Below, piece after piece: positions 52,169-61,257 of a DNA stretch of 64,000 nt (positions are counted from its first letter, which is position 1; the number at the start of each line of letters is the position of its first letter). Source of the DNA: Streptomyces sp. NBC_00249 (GTDB lineage Bacteria > Actinomycetota > Actinomycetes > Streptomycetales > Streptomycetaceae); contig NZ_JAPEMV010000013.1 in the NCBI RefSeq assembly GCF_026342355.1, positions 40,001 through 104,000 of the forward strand, given 5' to 3'. The notes beneath the pieces are model-generated. The model was given only the letters and a program-made list of their open reading frames with translations. It ran no database searches and had not been told where the DNA came from. Both the position numbers and the translations under genes were made by a program.

Positions 52169-54043
52169 TCAGCCCGGGTACACCGGCGCCCGGCCGCCCG
52201 CCGCCACCGTGCGCCACTGCGCCCCCGGCGGCAGCCACACGATCCCGTCCTCACGGGAGAGCGCCACCACCGGCTTCGCCTCGTCCTCGGCGGCCGCGAT
52301 GGCGGTCAGCCCGGTCGCCCCGGGCAGGCTCGCCGCCACCATCGAACCGTCGGCCAGCATGTAGCGGGCCTGGTCGACGCCGCCGCTCTCGCGGCCCACC
52401 ACCAGCAGCCGGCCGCGCGGCGCCCAGCTCATCGCCGTCACCTCGGCCATCTGCGGAGCGGCCGGGCGCAGCTCGCGCACCGACAGCGGCGAGGCGTCCG
52501 CTTTGCCCTCGGGGCGTTCGATCCGCCCGATGTACAGGTTCTTGCGCCCGCCCTCCTTCTCGATGAGCAGCGCGAGGCGCACTCCGTCGGGGGAGGCCTT
52601 CAGGGAGCTGATCCGTCCGCCGTCCAGCCCGGCGACCTCGACCTTCTGCGGGGTCCCGGTGCCGCCGGGGATCCGCCACAGGCCCTGGGTCTGCGGGTCG
52701 GCGTCCGCGATCCACAGGTCGCCCTGGGCGTCCCAGCTGGGCGCGGACAGCTTCCCGGACTTGCTGTTGAGCAGGGGCGCCGGCATCGGTCCGGCGGTGG
52801 TCAGCGTCACCACGTACAGGCCGTGCCCGTCGTCGGAGACCACCGCCGCGCGCTTCTCGTCGTAGGTGATGGCCGCCGAGCCCACCTTGAAGCCGTTCGC
52901 GGTGGCCAGCGGTCCGGGAGCGGGTTCCGGCTTGTCCTGCTGCTGTTCGTCGGCGCCGGCGTTGAGGACCATCCGTACGAGGCGGGAGTCCTTGTCGACG
53001 TAGTACTGGTGCTCCGGGGACGGCGGCCGGTTGGCGATGACCGTCGCGGCCGAGCCGGTGACCCAGCACAGCGAGGACTTGCCGTCGGAGCGCAGCAGTT
53101 CGACCCGGTCCAGCCGGGAAGCCGTCAGGTCCCGGACGGTGTACAGCAGTTGGGTGGCCATCTTCTGGCACTGCGGCTCGGAGGTCTCCGCGTTCCTGTT
53201 GAGCGGGACGCGCAGCGTGTTCTGGCCGTCGTAGGACAGGGACTTGGTGCCCTCGCGCAGGGCGCTCCCGGTGGGGAAGGCGGTGGAGACGACCGGCCCG
53301 AGCCACTTGGAGGGGCCGGCGAGCAGCGACTGCACGGTCTGCGTGGTGGGGTCCATGCGGGAGTCGGGGTCGCTGCGCTGGCGCACGTACACGGGGTCCG
53401 CGACGAGCGTCTTGCCCGCGAAGTAGTACTTGTTGACGGGCTTGTAGATGCGCTGGAAGTCGGACTCGGAGAGCACGAGGCTGCTGGGCGGGGTCGCGAT
53501 CCGCCACTGCTTGTTGACCTGGACCAGCTGGAGGAACTCCTCGTAGCGGCTGCCGCCGGTCTCCGGCTGGTACGCGCTGCGCTCGTCGACGGTCGCGAGC
53601 TTCTTCCCGTACACCTTCCAGCGGGGGCCGTCGGGGTCCTTCTCGCCCTGGACGGGGACCCGGTCGAGGCCGGCGGACAGGACGGTGACGGCCGAGCCGG
53701 GCTTCCAGTCCCTCGCGGCGTCCTCGGTGAGGTACTTGCGGGCGGTCGCCAGCTGCGGGTCGTCGCTGGTCATCGCCTCCAGGAAGCCGTCGACGATGTC
53801 GGCCGGGCTGGCCTTGTCGGCGGGCGGTACGCCGAAGACGCGCACCTGGGAGTCCACGCCCTGCGAGGCCTCCACCCGGCGGATCTCCCCGCGGTCGGGC
53901 ATGGAGGCGCAGCCCGCCACCAGCAGGGCGACGGCGGTGAGGGCGAGCAGGCCGAGCGTCCCGCCGGCCCCGCCGGCCCCGGCGGTACGACCCGGTCTGC
54001 CCGTACGATCCGTGCCGCCCCCCACGCGTTCAGCGTCCTCCAC
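52169..54043 (-). CDS. lpqB: Lipoprotein LpqB, MtrAB-associated
   Basis: The 624-residue lipoprotein has a lipobox LVAGC with Cys 45 after the hydrophobic run TLGLLALTAVALLVAGC. A GerMN-type domain (~195-320, e.g. YYFAGKTLVADPVYVRQR) and a beta-propeller-like C-terminal half (~330-610) follow. In actinobacteria LpqB modulates the sensor kinase MtrB from the outside of the membrane. GTG 54043 is preferred because AGGAGG is nine bases upstream; for ATG 54052 the same site would have no spacer. Its start overlaps the end of mtrB by 14 bases. Conserved mtrA-mtrB-lpqB order. Confidence 0.94.
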   Translation of the reverse strand: MEDAERVGGGTDRTGRPGRTAGAGGAGGTLGLLALTAVALLVAGCASMPDRGEIRRVEASQGVDSQVRVFGVPPADKASPADIVDGFLEAMTSDDPQLATARKYLTEDAARDWKPGSAVTVLSAGLDRVPVQGEKDPDGPRWKVYGKKLATVDERSAYQPETGGSRYEEFLQLVQVNKQWRIATPPSSLVLSESDFQRIYKPVNKYYFAGKTLVADPVYVRQRSDPDSRMDPTTQTVQSLLAGPSKWLGPVVSTAFPTGSALREGTKSLSYDGQNTLRVPLNRNAETSEPQCQKMATQLLYTVRDLTASRLDRVELLRSDGKSSLCWVTGSAATVIANRPPSPEHQYYVDKDSRLVRMVLNAGADEQQQDKPEPAPGPLATANGFKVGSAAITYDEKRAAVVSDDGHGLYVVTLTTAGPMPAPLLNSKSGKLSAPSWDAQGDLWIADADPQTQGLWRIPGGTGTPQKVEVAGLDGGRISSLKASPDGVRLALLIEKEGGRKNLYIGRIERPEGKADASPLSVRELRPAAPQMAEVTAMSWAPRGRLLVVGRESGGVDQARYMLADGSMVAASLPGATGLTAIAAAEDEAKPVVALSREDGIVWLPPGAQWRTVAAGGRAPVYPG

Positions 54044-56021
54044 CGGATCCATCCTCCTGTGCTGCTCCCTGATCGGCGGGCCTGGCCACGACCCGGGCGC
54101 CGTTGCCGGGCAGCGCCGTGGGGTCGGCGGGCACCGGCATGGCGGTGGTGACCGCGGGCCTCGGCGGTATCGGCGAACGGTCGGGCCGTTCGGCGGGGTG
54201 CGCGCCGGTCCCCGCGGCGCCCTGGGCGGCCTCGGCGGCGGCCCGGGCCCGGTTGCCCCGCGAGTCCTCGGGCTCCAGCGGGATCGGCGATCCGCGCAGC
54301 GGCTCGTCGGCGGTGCGCGGCAGGGTCAGGCGGAACTGCGAGCCGCCGCCCGGCTCGCCCCAGGCCTGGAGCCAGCCGCCGTGCAGCCGGGCGTCCTCGA
54401 CGGCGATGGACAGGCCCAGGCCCGTACCGCCGGTCGTGCGCGCCCGCGCCGGGTCGGCGCGCCAGAAGCGGTTGAAGACGCGGGTGGCCTCGCCGGGCTT
54501 GAGCCCGACCCCGTAGTCGCGCACGGCCACGGCGACGGCGCCGCCCGCCGAAGCGAGGCGGACCACGACGTCGCGGCCCTCGCCGTGCTCCACCGCGTTG
54601 ACGACGAGGTTGCGCAGCACCCGCTCGACGCGCCGCGAGTCGGCCTCGGCGATGACGGGCTGGGTGTCCCCGAGGACCCGGATCCGGGTCCCCTTGTGCT
54701 CGGCGAGCGGTTCGGCCCCGTCGATGACGCGGCGTACGACGTCCCGCAGGTCGATGGGCTCCGCCTCCAGGGCGGCCGCGCCCGCGTCGAACCGGCTGAT
54801 CTCCAGCAGGTCGGCGAGCAGCGACTCGAACCGGTCGAGCTGCCCGGCGAGGAGTTCCGCGGAGCGGGCGGTGATCGGGTCGAAGTCGACCCGGGCGTCG
54901 TGGATGACGTCGGCGGCCATCCGTACGGTCGTCAGCGGGGTGCGCAGCTCGTGGGAGACGTCGGAGACGAAGCGGCGCTGCATCCGCGACAGCTCCTCCA
55001 GCTGCTGGATCTTGTGCTGGAGGTTCTGGGCCATCCGGTTGAAGGCCTCGCCCAGACGGGCGATGTCGTCCTCGCCGGTGACCTTCATCCGTTCCTGGAG
55101 CCGCCCCGCCGAGAGCCGCTCCGCGATCCCGGCGGCCATCCGCACGGGCGTGACGACCTGGCGCACGACGAGCCACGCGATGGCGCTGAGCAGCACCACG
55201 ACGAACAGCCCGGCCGTGGCGAGGGTGCTCTTGACCAGGTTGAGGGACTCCTCCTCCTGGGTCAGCGGGAAGAGGTAGTACAGGTCGTACGGGTCCCCGT
55301 TGATGTCGGTGAGCCGCTTGCCGACGACGAGCGCCGGCTCGGGCGCCTTCTCCCCGGCGCCCGCGGTGTAGCGGATCTCGGAGAAGGTCTTGAAGGTGCC
55401 GGTGGTGTGGTTGACGGCCCGGCGCAGCTCGATGGGGACGCTGGCGGTGGGGTCGACGTTGCCGGAGGCGCGGGCGCCCTTGACGCCCTGGACGGCGGGC
55501 CCCTGCCCGCCCTGGCCCTGCTCGCCGGTGCCCGCGCCGAGCGCGGCGACCTCGAAGGCCGTCTGACCGCCACTGGCGAGCTGCTTGACGAGCGAGTTCA
55601 TCCACGTACTGGCGTCCCGGCCGACCTTGTTGTCGGTGGCGTCGGGCCCGTCCACCGCGGACGGGGTGTTGGCCTTCTCCTGTGCGACCGCGAACCCGCC
55701 CGCGGCCTGGCTCTGCGCGGCCTCCTCCTTGGCGTCGAGGAGCCCCTTGCTGACCGAGGCGACGACGACGAAGCCGAGCGCGAGGACCACGGCGAGCGAC
55801 ATCAGCAGGGTCGCCGCGACGACCCGGAGCTGGATGTTGCGCCGCCACAGCCGGACAGCCGGAAGCAGCGGCCGGCGTACGAGGCGTACGCACAGCCGCA
55901 GCACGGGATGGCCGGCCACTCCGTCGGGCAGCAGCCGGCCGCCCCGCGGGGCTCCCCTGCGGGAGCCGTCCCGGGAACCGCCGGGCTGCACGTCAGCTGG
56001 GTCCGGCCTTGTAGCCGACAC
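54030..56021 (-). CDS. mtrB: Sensor histidine kinase MtrB
   Basis: The 663-residue membrane kinase has a basic N-terminus and TM1 (~65-88, VVAATLLMSLAVVLALGFVV). An extracytoplasmic domain (~90-280) contains a Gly/Gln-rich patch (GAGTGEQGQGGQGPAVQG), followed by TM2 (~283-303), a HAMP domain and HisKA with FVSDVSHELRTPLTTVRMAA. HATPase N-box is LRNLVVNAVEHGEG, and GGTGLGLSIAVEDARLHGG follows. A ~85-residue Pro/Arg-rich tail is unusual. GTG 56021 overlaps the mtrA stop by 29 bases. It phosphorylates MtrA, which controls wall, division and developmental genes in Streptomyces. Confidence 0.95.
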   Translation of the reverse strand: MSATRPDPADVQPGGSRDGSRRGAPRGGRLLPDGVAGHPVLRLCVRLVRRPLLPAVRLWRRNIQLRVVAATLLMSLAVVLALGFVVVASVSKGLLDAKEEAAQSQAAGGFAVAQEKANTPSAVDGPDATDNKVGRDASTWMNSLVKQLASGGQTAFEVAALGAGTGEQGQGGQGPAVQGVKGARASGNVDPTASVPIELRRAVNHTTGTFKTFSEIRYTAGAGEKAPEPALVVGKRLTDINGDPYDLYYLFPLTQEEESLNLVKSTLATAGLFVVVLLSAIAWLVVRQVVTPVRMAAGIAERLSAGRLQERMKVTGEDDIARLGEAFNRMAQNLQHKIQQLEELSRMQRRFVSDVSHELRTPLTTVRMAADVIHDARVDFDPITARSAELLAGQLDRFESLLADLLEISRFDAGAAALEAEPIDLRDVVRRVIDGAEPLAEHKGTRIRVLGDTQPVIAEADSRRVERVLRNLVVNAVEHGEGRDVVVRLASAGGAVAVAVRDYGVGLKPGEATRVFNRFWRADPARARTTGGTGLGLSIAVEDARLHGGWLQAWGEPGGGSQFRLTLPRTADEPLRGSPIPLEPEDSRGNRARAAAEAAQGAAGTGAHPAERPDRSPIPPRPAVTTAMPVPADPTALPGNGARVVARPADQGAAQEDGSGGGR

Positions 56022-56682
56022 CGCGCACCGTCACGACGATCTCGGGGCGCTCCGGGTCCTTCTCGACCTTGGAGCGCAGCCGCTGCACATGCACGTTGAC
56101 CAGGCGGGTGTCCGCCGCGTGCCGGTAGCCCCAGACCTGCTCCAGCAGCACCTCGCGGGTGAACACCTGCCAGGGCTTGCGGGCCAGCGCGACCAGCAGG
56201 TCGAACTCCAGCGGGGTCAGGGCGATGGAGGCGCCGTCGCGCTTGACCGAGTGCCCGGCCACGTCGATGACCAGGTCACCGATGACCAGCTGCTCGGGTG
56301 CGGGCTCCTCCGACCGGCGCAGACGGGCCCTGATACGAGCCACCAGCTCCTTCGGCTTGAACGGCTTCACGATGTAGTCGTCGGCCCCGGACTCCAGGCC
56401 GACCACGACGTCCACCGTGTCGCTCTTGGCGGTGAGCATGACGATCGGCACCCCGGACTCGGCCCGGATCAGCCTGCACACCTCTATGCCGTCCCGTCCG
56501 GGCAGCATGAGGTCGAGCAGCACCAGGTCCGGCTTCGCCTCCCGGAAGGCAGCCAGTGCCTTGTCACCGTCCGCTACGAACGACGGCTCAAAACCTTCTC
56601 CACGCAGCACAATGCCGAGCATCTCGGCCAGCGCGGTGTCGTCGTCGACGACAAGGACTCGTCCCTTCATGCTTGACATCAT
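55993..56682 (-). CDS. mtrA: Response regulator MtrA
   Basis: The 229-residue OmpR/PhoB-type regulator has a receiver domain with DDD triad (VLVVDDDTALAEMLG), phospho-acceptor D57 in LVLLDLMLPGRDG and Lys in YIVKPFKPKE. The winged helix DNA-binding domain (~130-228) has SIALTPLEFDLLVAL and TRLVNVHVQRLRSKVE. ATG 56682 is the first of clustered Met codons; ATG 56670 (MKGRVLVVDDD) is the alternative. Neither has a ribosome site, so translation may be leaderless or use the upstream GGG. It is divergent from the DUF4129-operon leader gene at 56918. Confidence 0.96.
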   Translation of the reverse strand: MMSSMKGRVLVVDDDTALAEMLGIVLRGEGFEPSFVADGDKALAAFREAKPDLVLLDLMLPGRDGIEVCRLIRAESGVPIVMLTAKSDTVDVVVGLESGADDYIVKPFKPKELVARIRARLRRSEEPAPEQLVIGDLVIDVAGHSVKRDGASIALTPLEFDLLVALARKPWQVFTREVLLEQVWGYRHAADTRLVNVHVQRLRSKVEKDPERPEIVVTVRGVGYKAGPS

Positions 56683-56917
56683 CCCATTAGCTAATCGTTA
56701 CCTGGCGGTGAGCTGTCCCACAGCCAAAAGGGCTGGAAATCGCCCCTCGGACCTGCGTGGTGATCAGGACGACCAGTCTGCCCCGGATCCGCGCGACAAT
56801 TGAAGGGACCGGCGGTCCCAGATCCTGGGGGACGACTGGTCCGTTCGGTGATCTCCCGTGGCACGATGGCAGCCGACCAGCGCGCCCGCCACGGCAGGTG
56901 CACGTGAAGGAGCGACG

Positions 56918-58144
56918 ATGAACGACTCTCCGGGCTGGGCCACGCCCGGGTCCCCGTCCGACGGCCAGGGCTCCGACGGCACCCGGCCGCCCGCGCAGCC
57001 CTCCGGCTCCGGCGACGGCAAGTGGTCGGCGACGCAGCCCCCGCCCGGCCAGTGGGCGGGCCCCGAGTCGGGCCAGGCGGTCCCTCCGCAGCAGCAGGGC
57101 CCCGGCTGGGGCTCGTACGCACCCCAGCCCGGCCAGTACCCCGGCCCGCAGCCGGGCACCCCGCACGGGGCCCCGTACGGCTACCCGGGCGCCCCCGGCT
57201 GGGGCGGCCCGCCCCCCGCGGCGAAGCCCGGCGTCATCCCGCTGCGCCCGCTCGGCCTGGGCGAGATCCTGGACGGCGCGGTCAGCACCCTGCGCGGCCA
57301 CTGGCGCTCCGTGCTCTCCGTCAGCCTCGTCATCGCCGCGCTGTCCCAGCTCGCCATGCTGTTCGTGGAGCGCTGGACGATGGACACCGTCCCGCTGGGC
57401 ACCGACGGAACGCCCCCGACGGCGTCCCAGACCGTCGACCTCATGGGCGACAGCCTCATCGTCTACGGCTTCCAGTACTACATCGAGTTCCTCGGCCTGA
57501 TCCTCCTCACCGCCCTGCTGGCGCCCGTCGTCAGCCGCGCGGTCCTCGGCAAGGGCTCCACCCTCGCCGGCACCCTGAAGGCCGCCCGCCCGCTCACGGG
57601 GCAGCTGCTCGCCCTGACCGGCCTGCTGCTCCTGGGCGCCCTGGCCGCGGGCCTCCTGCCGACCCTGCCCGGCATCCTGACCGGCAGCATCGCCCTGACC
57701 CTGCTCGGCATCCCCGTCGCGGGCGTGCTCCTGAGCTGGTTCTGGGTGACCTTCGTGCTGGCGCCGCCCGCCTTGATGCTGGAACGTGGCACGGCCCTCG
57801 GAGCCATGAAGCGCTCCGCCAAGCTGGTCAAGGGCTCCTGGTGGCGCATCTTCGGCATCAGCCTGCTCACCGGCCTGATCCGCGGCATCACCGCCATGAT
57901 CATCGCGATGCCCTTCGCCGCGATCGCCGTGGTCGTGGCCCCCGGCGGCCTCGACTCGCTCCTCGACGGCTCCCTGGCCCGCAGCTGGTCCTTCCTGATC
58001 ATCAGCGCGATCGGCGGGGTCGTCGGCACCACCGTCACCCTGCCGATGCAGTCCGGCGTGACGACCCTCCTCTACGTCGACCAGCGCATCCGCCGCGAAG
58101 CCCTCGACCTGGAGCTCGCCCGCGCGGCCGGCCAGGAGGGCTGA
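56918..58144 (+). CDS. Multispanning membrane protein with Pro/Gly/Gln-rich N-terminus
   Basis: The 408-residue protein has a ~95-residue disordered N-terminus (WATPGSPSDGQGSDGTRPP, QPPPGQWAGP) and then PLRPLGLGEILDGAVSTLRG. About six membrane segments follow, including VSLVIAALSQLAMLFV, LILLTALLAPVVSRAVL and IFGISLLTGLIRGITAMIIA. The C-terminal end GVTTLLYVDQRIRREALDLE is the characteristic actinobacterial pattern of these proteins, sometimes annotated glycerophosphoryl-diester phosphodiesterase membrane domain. GAAGGAG precedes ATG 56918. First of five rightward genes; divergent from mtrA. Function unknown. Confidence 0.83.
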   Translation: MNDSPGWATPGSPSDGQGSDGTRPPAQPSGSGDGKWSATQPPPGQWAGPESGQAVPPQQQGPGWGSYAPQPGQYPGPQPGTPHGAPYGYPGAPGWGGPPPAAKPGVIPLRPLGLGEILDGAVSTLRGHWRSVLSVSLVIAALSQLAMLFVERWTMDTVPLGTDGTPPTASQTVDLMGDSLIVYGFQYYIEFLGLILLTALLAPVVSRAVLGKGSTLAGTLKAARPLTGQLLALTGLLLLGALAAGLLPTLPGILTGSIALTLLGIPVAGVLLSWFWVTFVLAPPALMLERGTALGAMKRSAKLVKGSWWRIFGISLLTGLIRGITAMIIAMPFAAIAVVVAPGGLDSLLDGSLARSWSFLIISAIGGVVGTTVTLPMQSGVTTLLYVDQRIRREALDLELARAAGQEG

Positions 58145-58151
58145 GCCGCTG

Positions 58152-58832
58152 ATGAGCACGGGGGGACTCATCGTCACGGCCGCCGCGGCCCTGCTGCCCG
58201 GCGGCGAGGCACCACCGCTGACGACACCGCGCGACGCCGCCCGTGAGGCGGCGGAACGCGAACTGGCGAAGCGCGCCTACCACCAGAACGACCCGGGCCT
58301 CCTCGAGAAGGCCCTGGACCGCTTCTGGGAGTGGCTCGGCGACCTCTTCGACGGCGCCGCCCGGGCCACGCCCGGCGGCGGCTTCGGCCTCCTCGCCGTC
58401 GCCGCCCTCGCCGCACTGGCCGTCGCCGCCCTGTGGTGGCGCCTCGGCTCCCCCCGCCGCGGCCCCGCCGGCGCGGGCACCCTGTTCGACGAGGGCCCGC
58501 GCAGCGCCGCCGACCACCGCACGGCCGCCGACGCCCACGCCGCCGCCGGCCGCTGGACCGAGGCCGTCCAGGAACGCATGCGCGCCGTCGTCCGCTCCCT
58601 CGAGGAACGCACCCTCCTCGACCCCCGCCCGGGCCGCACCGCCGACGAGGCCGCCGCCGAAGCCGCCGTCTCCCTGCCCGACCACACGGCCGAGCTCCGC
58701 GCGGCCGCCCGCGCCTTCGACGACGTCACCTACGGCGGCCGCACCGGCGACCCCGACACCTACGCCCGCCTCCGCACCCTCGACCTCACCCTGGCCCGCA
58801 CCAAGCCCCTCCTGACGGGCCCCCAACCATGA
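58152..58832 (+). CDS. DUF4129 membrane protein
   Basis: The 226-residue protein has an N-terminal hydrophobic segment and an Ala-rich amphipathic region (ERELAKRAYHQNDPGLLEKA, LDRFWEWLGDLFDG). One membrane helix (FGLLAVAALAALAVAALWW, ~80-98) precedes a C-terminal DUF4129 domain (AAADAHAAAGRWTEAVQERM, RAFDDVTYGGRTGDPDTYAR). DUF4129 proteins are regularly encoded with MoxR and DUF58 genes, as here, and some carry transglutaminase domains in other genomes; that part is absent. It starts 7 bp after the previous gene and overlaps the next by four bases (ATGA). Role unknown, probably assembly of a membrane complex. Confidence 0.83.
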   Translation: MSTGGLIVTAAAALLPGGEAPPLTTPRDAAREAAERELAKRAYHQNDPGLLEKALDRFWEWLGDLFDGAARATPGGGFGLLAVAALAALAVAALWWRLGSPRRGPAGAGTLFDEGPRSAADHRTAADAHAAAGRWTEAVQERMRAVVRSLEERTLLDPRPGRTADEAAAEAAVSLPDHTAELRAAARAFDDVTYGGRTGDPDTYARLRTLDLTLARTKPLLTGPQP

Positions 58833-60298
58833 CCCAAGACCCCAACGCCACCCCACCGCCCCCCACCCCCCACTCCCAGGCCACACCCACGGACAGCGGC
58901 AGCGGCAGCGGCAGCGGCAGCGGCAGCGGCAGCGGCAGCGGCAGCGGCAGCGGCAGCGGCAGCGGCAGCGGCAGCGGCAGCGGCAGCGGCAGCGGCACAC
59001 CGAACCCTGTCCCGCCCGGCCAGGGCAAGGGCACGCCGAACCCCGTCCCGCCCGGCCAGGGCACCGGCACAGGGCACCCCCTTGCCCCACCAACGCCCGG
59101 CCAGGGCAAGGGCACCGGCACGGGAACCTCCACCGCCCTCACCCGCCGGCAGCTCTGGCTCCGGGCCCGCGGCTTCCTCCTCGCCCTCGGCATCCTGCTC
59201 GCCGCCGCCGTCCTGCTCGCCGGGCTCCAGGCGGGCGACCACCACGGCCGCCTCGACCCCCGCTCCGCCGACCCCGAAGGCAGCCGGGCCGTCGCCGAGC
59301 TCCTCAAGGAGCGCGGCGTCACCACCCGCGTGGTGACCAACGCCGCCCAGGCCGCCGAAGCCGCCGGCCCCGGCACGACCCTCCTGGTCGCCGACCCCGA
59401 CCTGCTCGGCGAGCCCCAGCGGCGGGTGATCCGCTCCGCCATCGACCTCTCCGGAGGCCGCACCGTCCTCGTCGCCCCGAGCGGCGTCAGCCTCCCCGAC
59501 CTGGCCCCCTCCACCGGCACCCGGCCCTCCGCCCACCACGGCAACGGCCTCGAACCGGACTGCGCCCTGCCCGCCGCCCGCACCGCCGGCCGGGCCGTCA
59601 CCGGCGACGGCATCCGCTACACCACCGACCTCCCCGGGGCCACCGCCTGCTACCCCGACGACGGCCACCCCACCCTCCTCGTGCTCCCCAGCTCCACCAA
59701 GGGCGGCGACACCGTCCTCCTCGGCTCCGACGCGGTCCTCCTCAACGAGAGCCTCGCCGAGCAGGGCAACGCCTCCCTCGCCCTCCAGCTCCTCGGCTCC
59801 CGCCCCGAGCTCGTCTGGTACCTGCCCACCCTCGCGGACATGGCCGCCGACGGCCCCGCCGAGGAGAAGGGCCTCCTCGACCTCGTCCCCGACGGCTGGA
59901 CCTGGGCCCTGCTCCAGCTGTTCGTCGCCGCCGTCCTCGCCGCCCTCTGGCGTGCCCGCCGCCTCGGCCCGCTCGTCACCGAACGCCTGCCCGTCGTGAT
60001 CCGCGCCTCCGAGGCCACCGAGGGCCGCGCCCGCCTCTACCGCAAGGCCTCCGCCCGCGACCGCGCCGCCACCGTGCTGCGCGCCGCCACCCGCGAACGC
60101 CTCGCCGCGCTGACCGGCGTGGCGGCCTCCCAGGCCCACGACCCGGCCACCCTGGTCCCCGCCGTGACGGCCCGCCTCACCGGCGGCCCGCAGGACCCGG
60201 CCACCCTCCTCTTCGGCACCACCCCCGCCGACGACGCGGCACTCGTCGCGCTCGCCGACCACCTCGACGCCCTCGAAAGAGAGGTCCGCACCTCATGA
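58829..60298 (+). CDS. DUF4350 membrane protein with Ser-Gly repeat
   Basis: The 489-residue protein begins with a Pro/Thr-rich stretch. A perfect (Ser-Gly)17 repeat (residues ~23-56) is encoded by a hexanucleotide array, followed by Gly/Pro/Thr segments (NPVPPGQGKGTPNPV). Then come TM1 (~112-132), a DUF4350 domain (~135-350; GRLDPRSADPEGSRAVAEL, TTLLVADPDLLG, VLVAPSGVSLP, ending ELVWYLPTLADM), TM2 (~355-375, WTWALLQLFVAAVLAALW) and a cytoplasmic helical tail. It overlaps both neighbours by four bases. The domain resembles periplasmic ThiJ/GATase-like folds. The repeat length could vary without a frameshift. Confidence 0.84.
   Translation: MTQDPNATPPPPTPHSQATPTDSGSGSGSGSGSGSGSGSGSGSGSGSGSGSGSGSGTPNPVPPGQGKGTPNPVPPGQGTGTGHPLAPPTPGQGKGTGTGTSTALTRRQLWLRARGFLLALGILLAAAVLLAGLQAGDHHGRLDPRSADPEGSRAVAELLKERGVTTRVVTNAAQAAEAAGPGTTLLVADPDLLGEPQRRVIRSAIDLSGGRTVLVAPSGVSLPDLAPSTGTRPSAHHGNGLEPDCALPAARTAGRAVTGDGIRYTTDLPGATACYPDDGHPTLLVLPSSTKGGDTVLLGSDAVLLNESLAEQGNASLALQLLGSRPELVWYLPTLADMAADGPAEEKGLLDLVPDGWTWALLQLFVAAVLAALWRARRLGPLVTERLPVVIRASEATEGRARLYRKASARDRAATVLRAATRERLAALTGVAASQAHDPATLVPAVTARLTGGPQDPATLLFGTTPADDAALVALADHLDALEREVRTS
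58895..58996 (+). repeat. Perfect (AGCGGC)17 hexanucleotide array
   Basis: Seventeen exact copies of AGCGGC, 102 bp, encoding Ser-Gly repeats inside the DUF4350 gene. Uninterrupted purity suggests recent slippage. Copy-number change would alter only the linker length. Confidence 0.97.
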
Positions 60299-61257
60299 CG
60301 GCCACCACGGACAGCGCCCGTTCCTCCCTGGAAGCGCTCCGCACCGAGATCGCCAAGGCCGTGGTCGGCCAGGACTCCGCCGTCACCGGCCTCGTCGTCG
60401 CCCTCCTGTGCCGCGGCCACGTCCTCCTCGAAGGCGTCCCCGGCGTCGCGAAGACCCTTCTGGTCCGCGCGCTCGCCGCGTCCCTCTCCCTCGACACCAA
60501 GCGCGTCCAGTTCACCCCCGACCTGATGCCGAGCGATGTCACCGGCTCCCTCGTCTACGACGCCCGCACCGCCGAGTTCTCGTTCCAGGACGGCCCGGTC
60601 TTCACCAACCTCCTCCTCGCCGACGAGATCAACCGCACACCCCCCAAGACCCAGTCCTCGCTCCTCGAAGCGATGGAGGAGCGCCAGGTCACCGTCGACG
60701 GCACCCCGCGCCGCCTGCCCGAGCCCTTCCTCGTCGCCGCGACCATGAACCCGGTCGAGTACGAGGGCACGTACCCCCTCCCCGAAGCCCAGCTGGACCG
60801 CTTCCTCCTCAAGCTCACCGTTCCCCTCCCCTCCCGCGAGGACGAGATCGGCGTACTGACCCGGCACGCCGCCGGCTTCGACCCCCGCGACCTGCACGCC
60901 GCGGGCCTGCGCCCCGTCGCCGGCCCCGAGCAGCTGGAAGCCGCCCGCAAGGCCGTCGCCGGGACCACCGTCTCCCCCGAGATCACCGCCTACGTCGTCG
61001 ACATCTGCCGCGCCACCCGCGAGTCGCCGTCCCTCACCCTCGGCGTCTCCCCCCGCGGCGCGACCGCCCTGCTGGCCACCGCCCGCGCCTGGGCCTGGCT
61101 CACCGGCCGCGACTACGTCACCCCCGACGACGTGAAGGCCCTCGCCCTGCCGACGCTGCGCCACCGCGTCCAGCTGCGCCCGGAGGCGGAGATGGAAGGC
61201 GTCACCCCGGACTCGGTGATCACGGCGATCCTCGCCCACGTCCCCGTCCCCCGCTGA
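60295..61257 (+). CDS. MoxR-family AAA+ ATPase
   Basis: The 320-residue AAA+ chaperone-like ATPase of the MoxR/RavA clade has Walker A GVPGVAKTLLVRALA (~48-62) and DLMPSDVTGSLVYD. Walker B is LLLADEINRTPPKTQSSLLE (~107), and sensor-type sequences VAATMNPVEYEGTYPLPEAQ and SPRGATALLATARAWA follow. It is expected to assemble or activate the adjacent DUF58/von Willebrand-like proteins. ATG 60295 overlaps the previous stop (ATGA), and its stop overlaps the next ATG (TGATG). The gene order DUF4129-DUF4350-MoxR-DUF58 is widespread in actinobacteria. Cytoplasmic. Confidence 0.93.
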   Translation: MTATTDSARSSLEALRTEIAKAVVGQDSAVTGLVVALLCRGHVLLEGVPGVAKTLLVRALAASLSLDTKRVQFTPDLMPSDVTGSLVYDARTAEFSFQDGPVFTNLLLADEINRTPPKTQSSLLEAMEERQVTVDGTPRRLPEPFLVAATMNPVEYEGTYPLPEAQLDRFLLKLTVPLPSREDEIGVLTRHAAGFDPRDLHAAGLRPVAGPEQLEAARKAVAGTTVSPEITAYVVDICRATRESPSLTLGVSPRGATALLATARAWAWLTGRDYVTPDDVKALALPTLRHRVQLRPEAEMEGVTPDSVITAILAHVPVPR

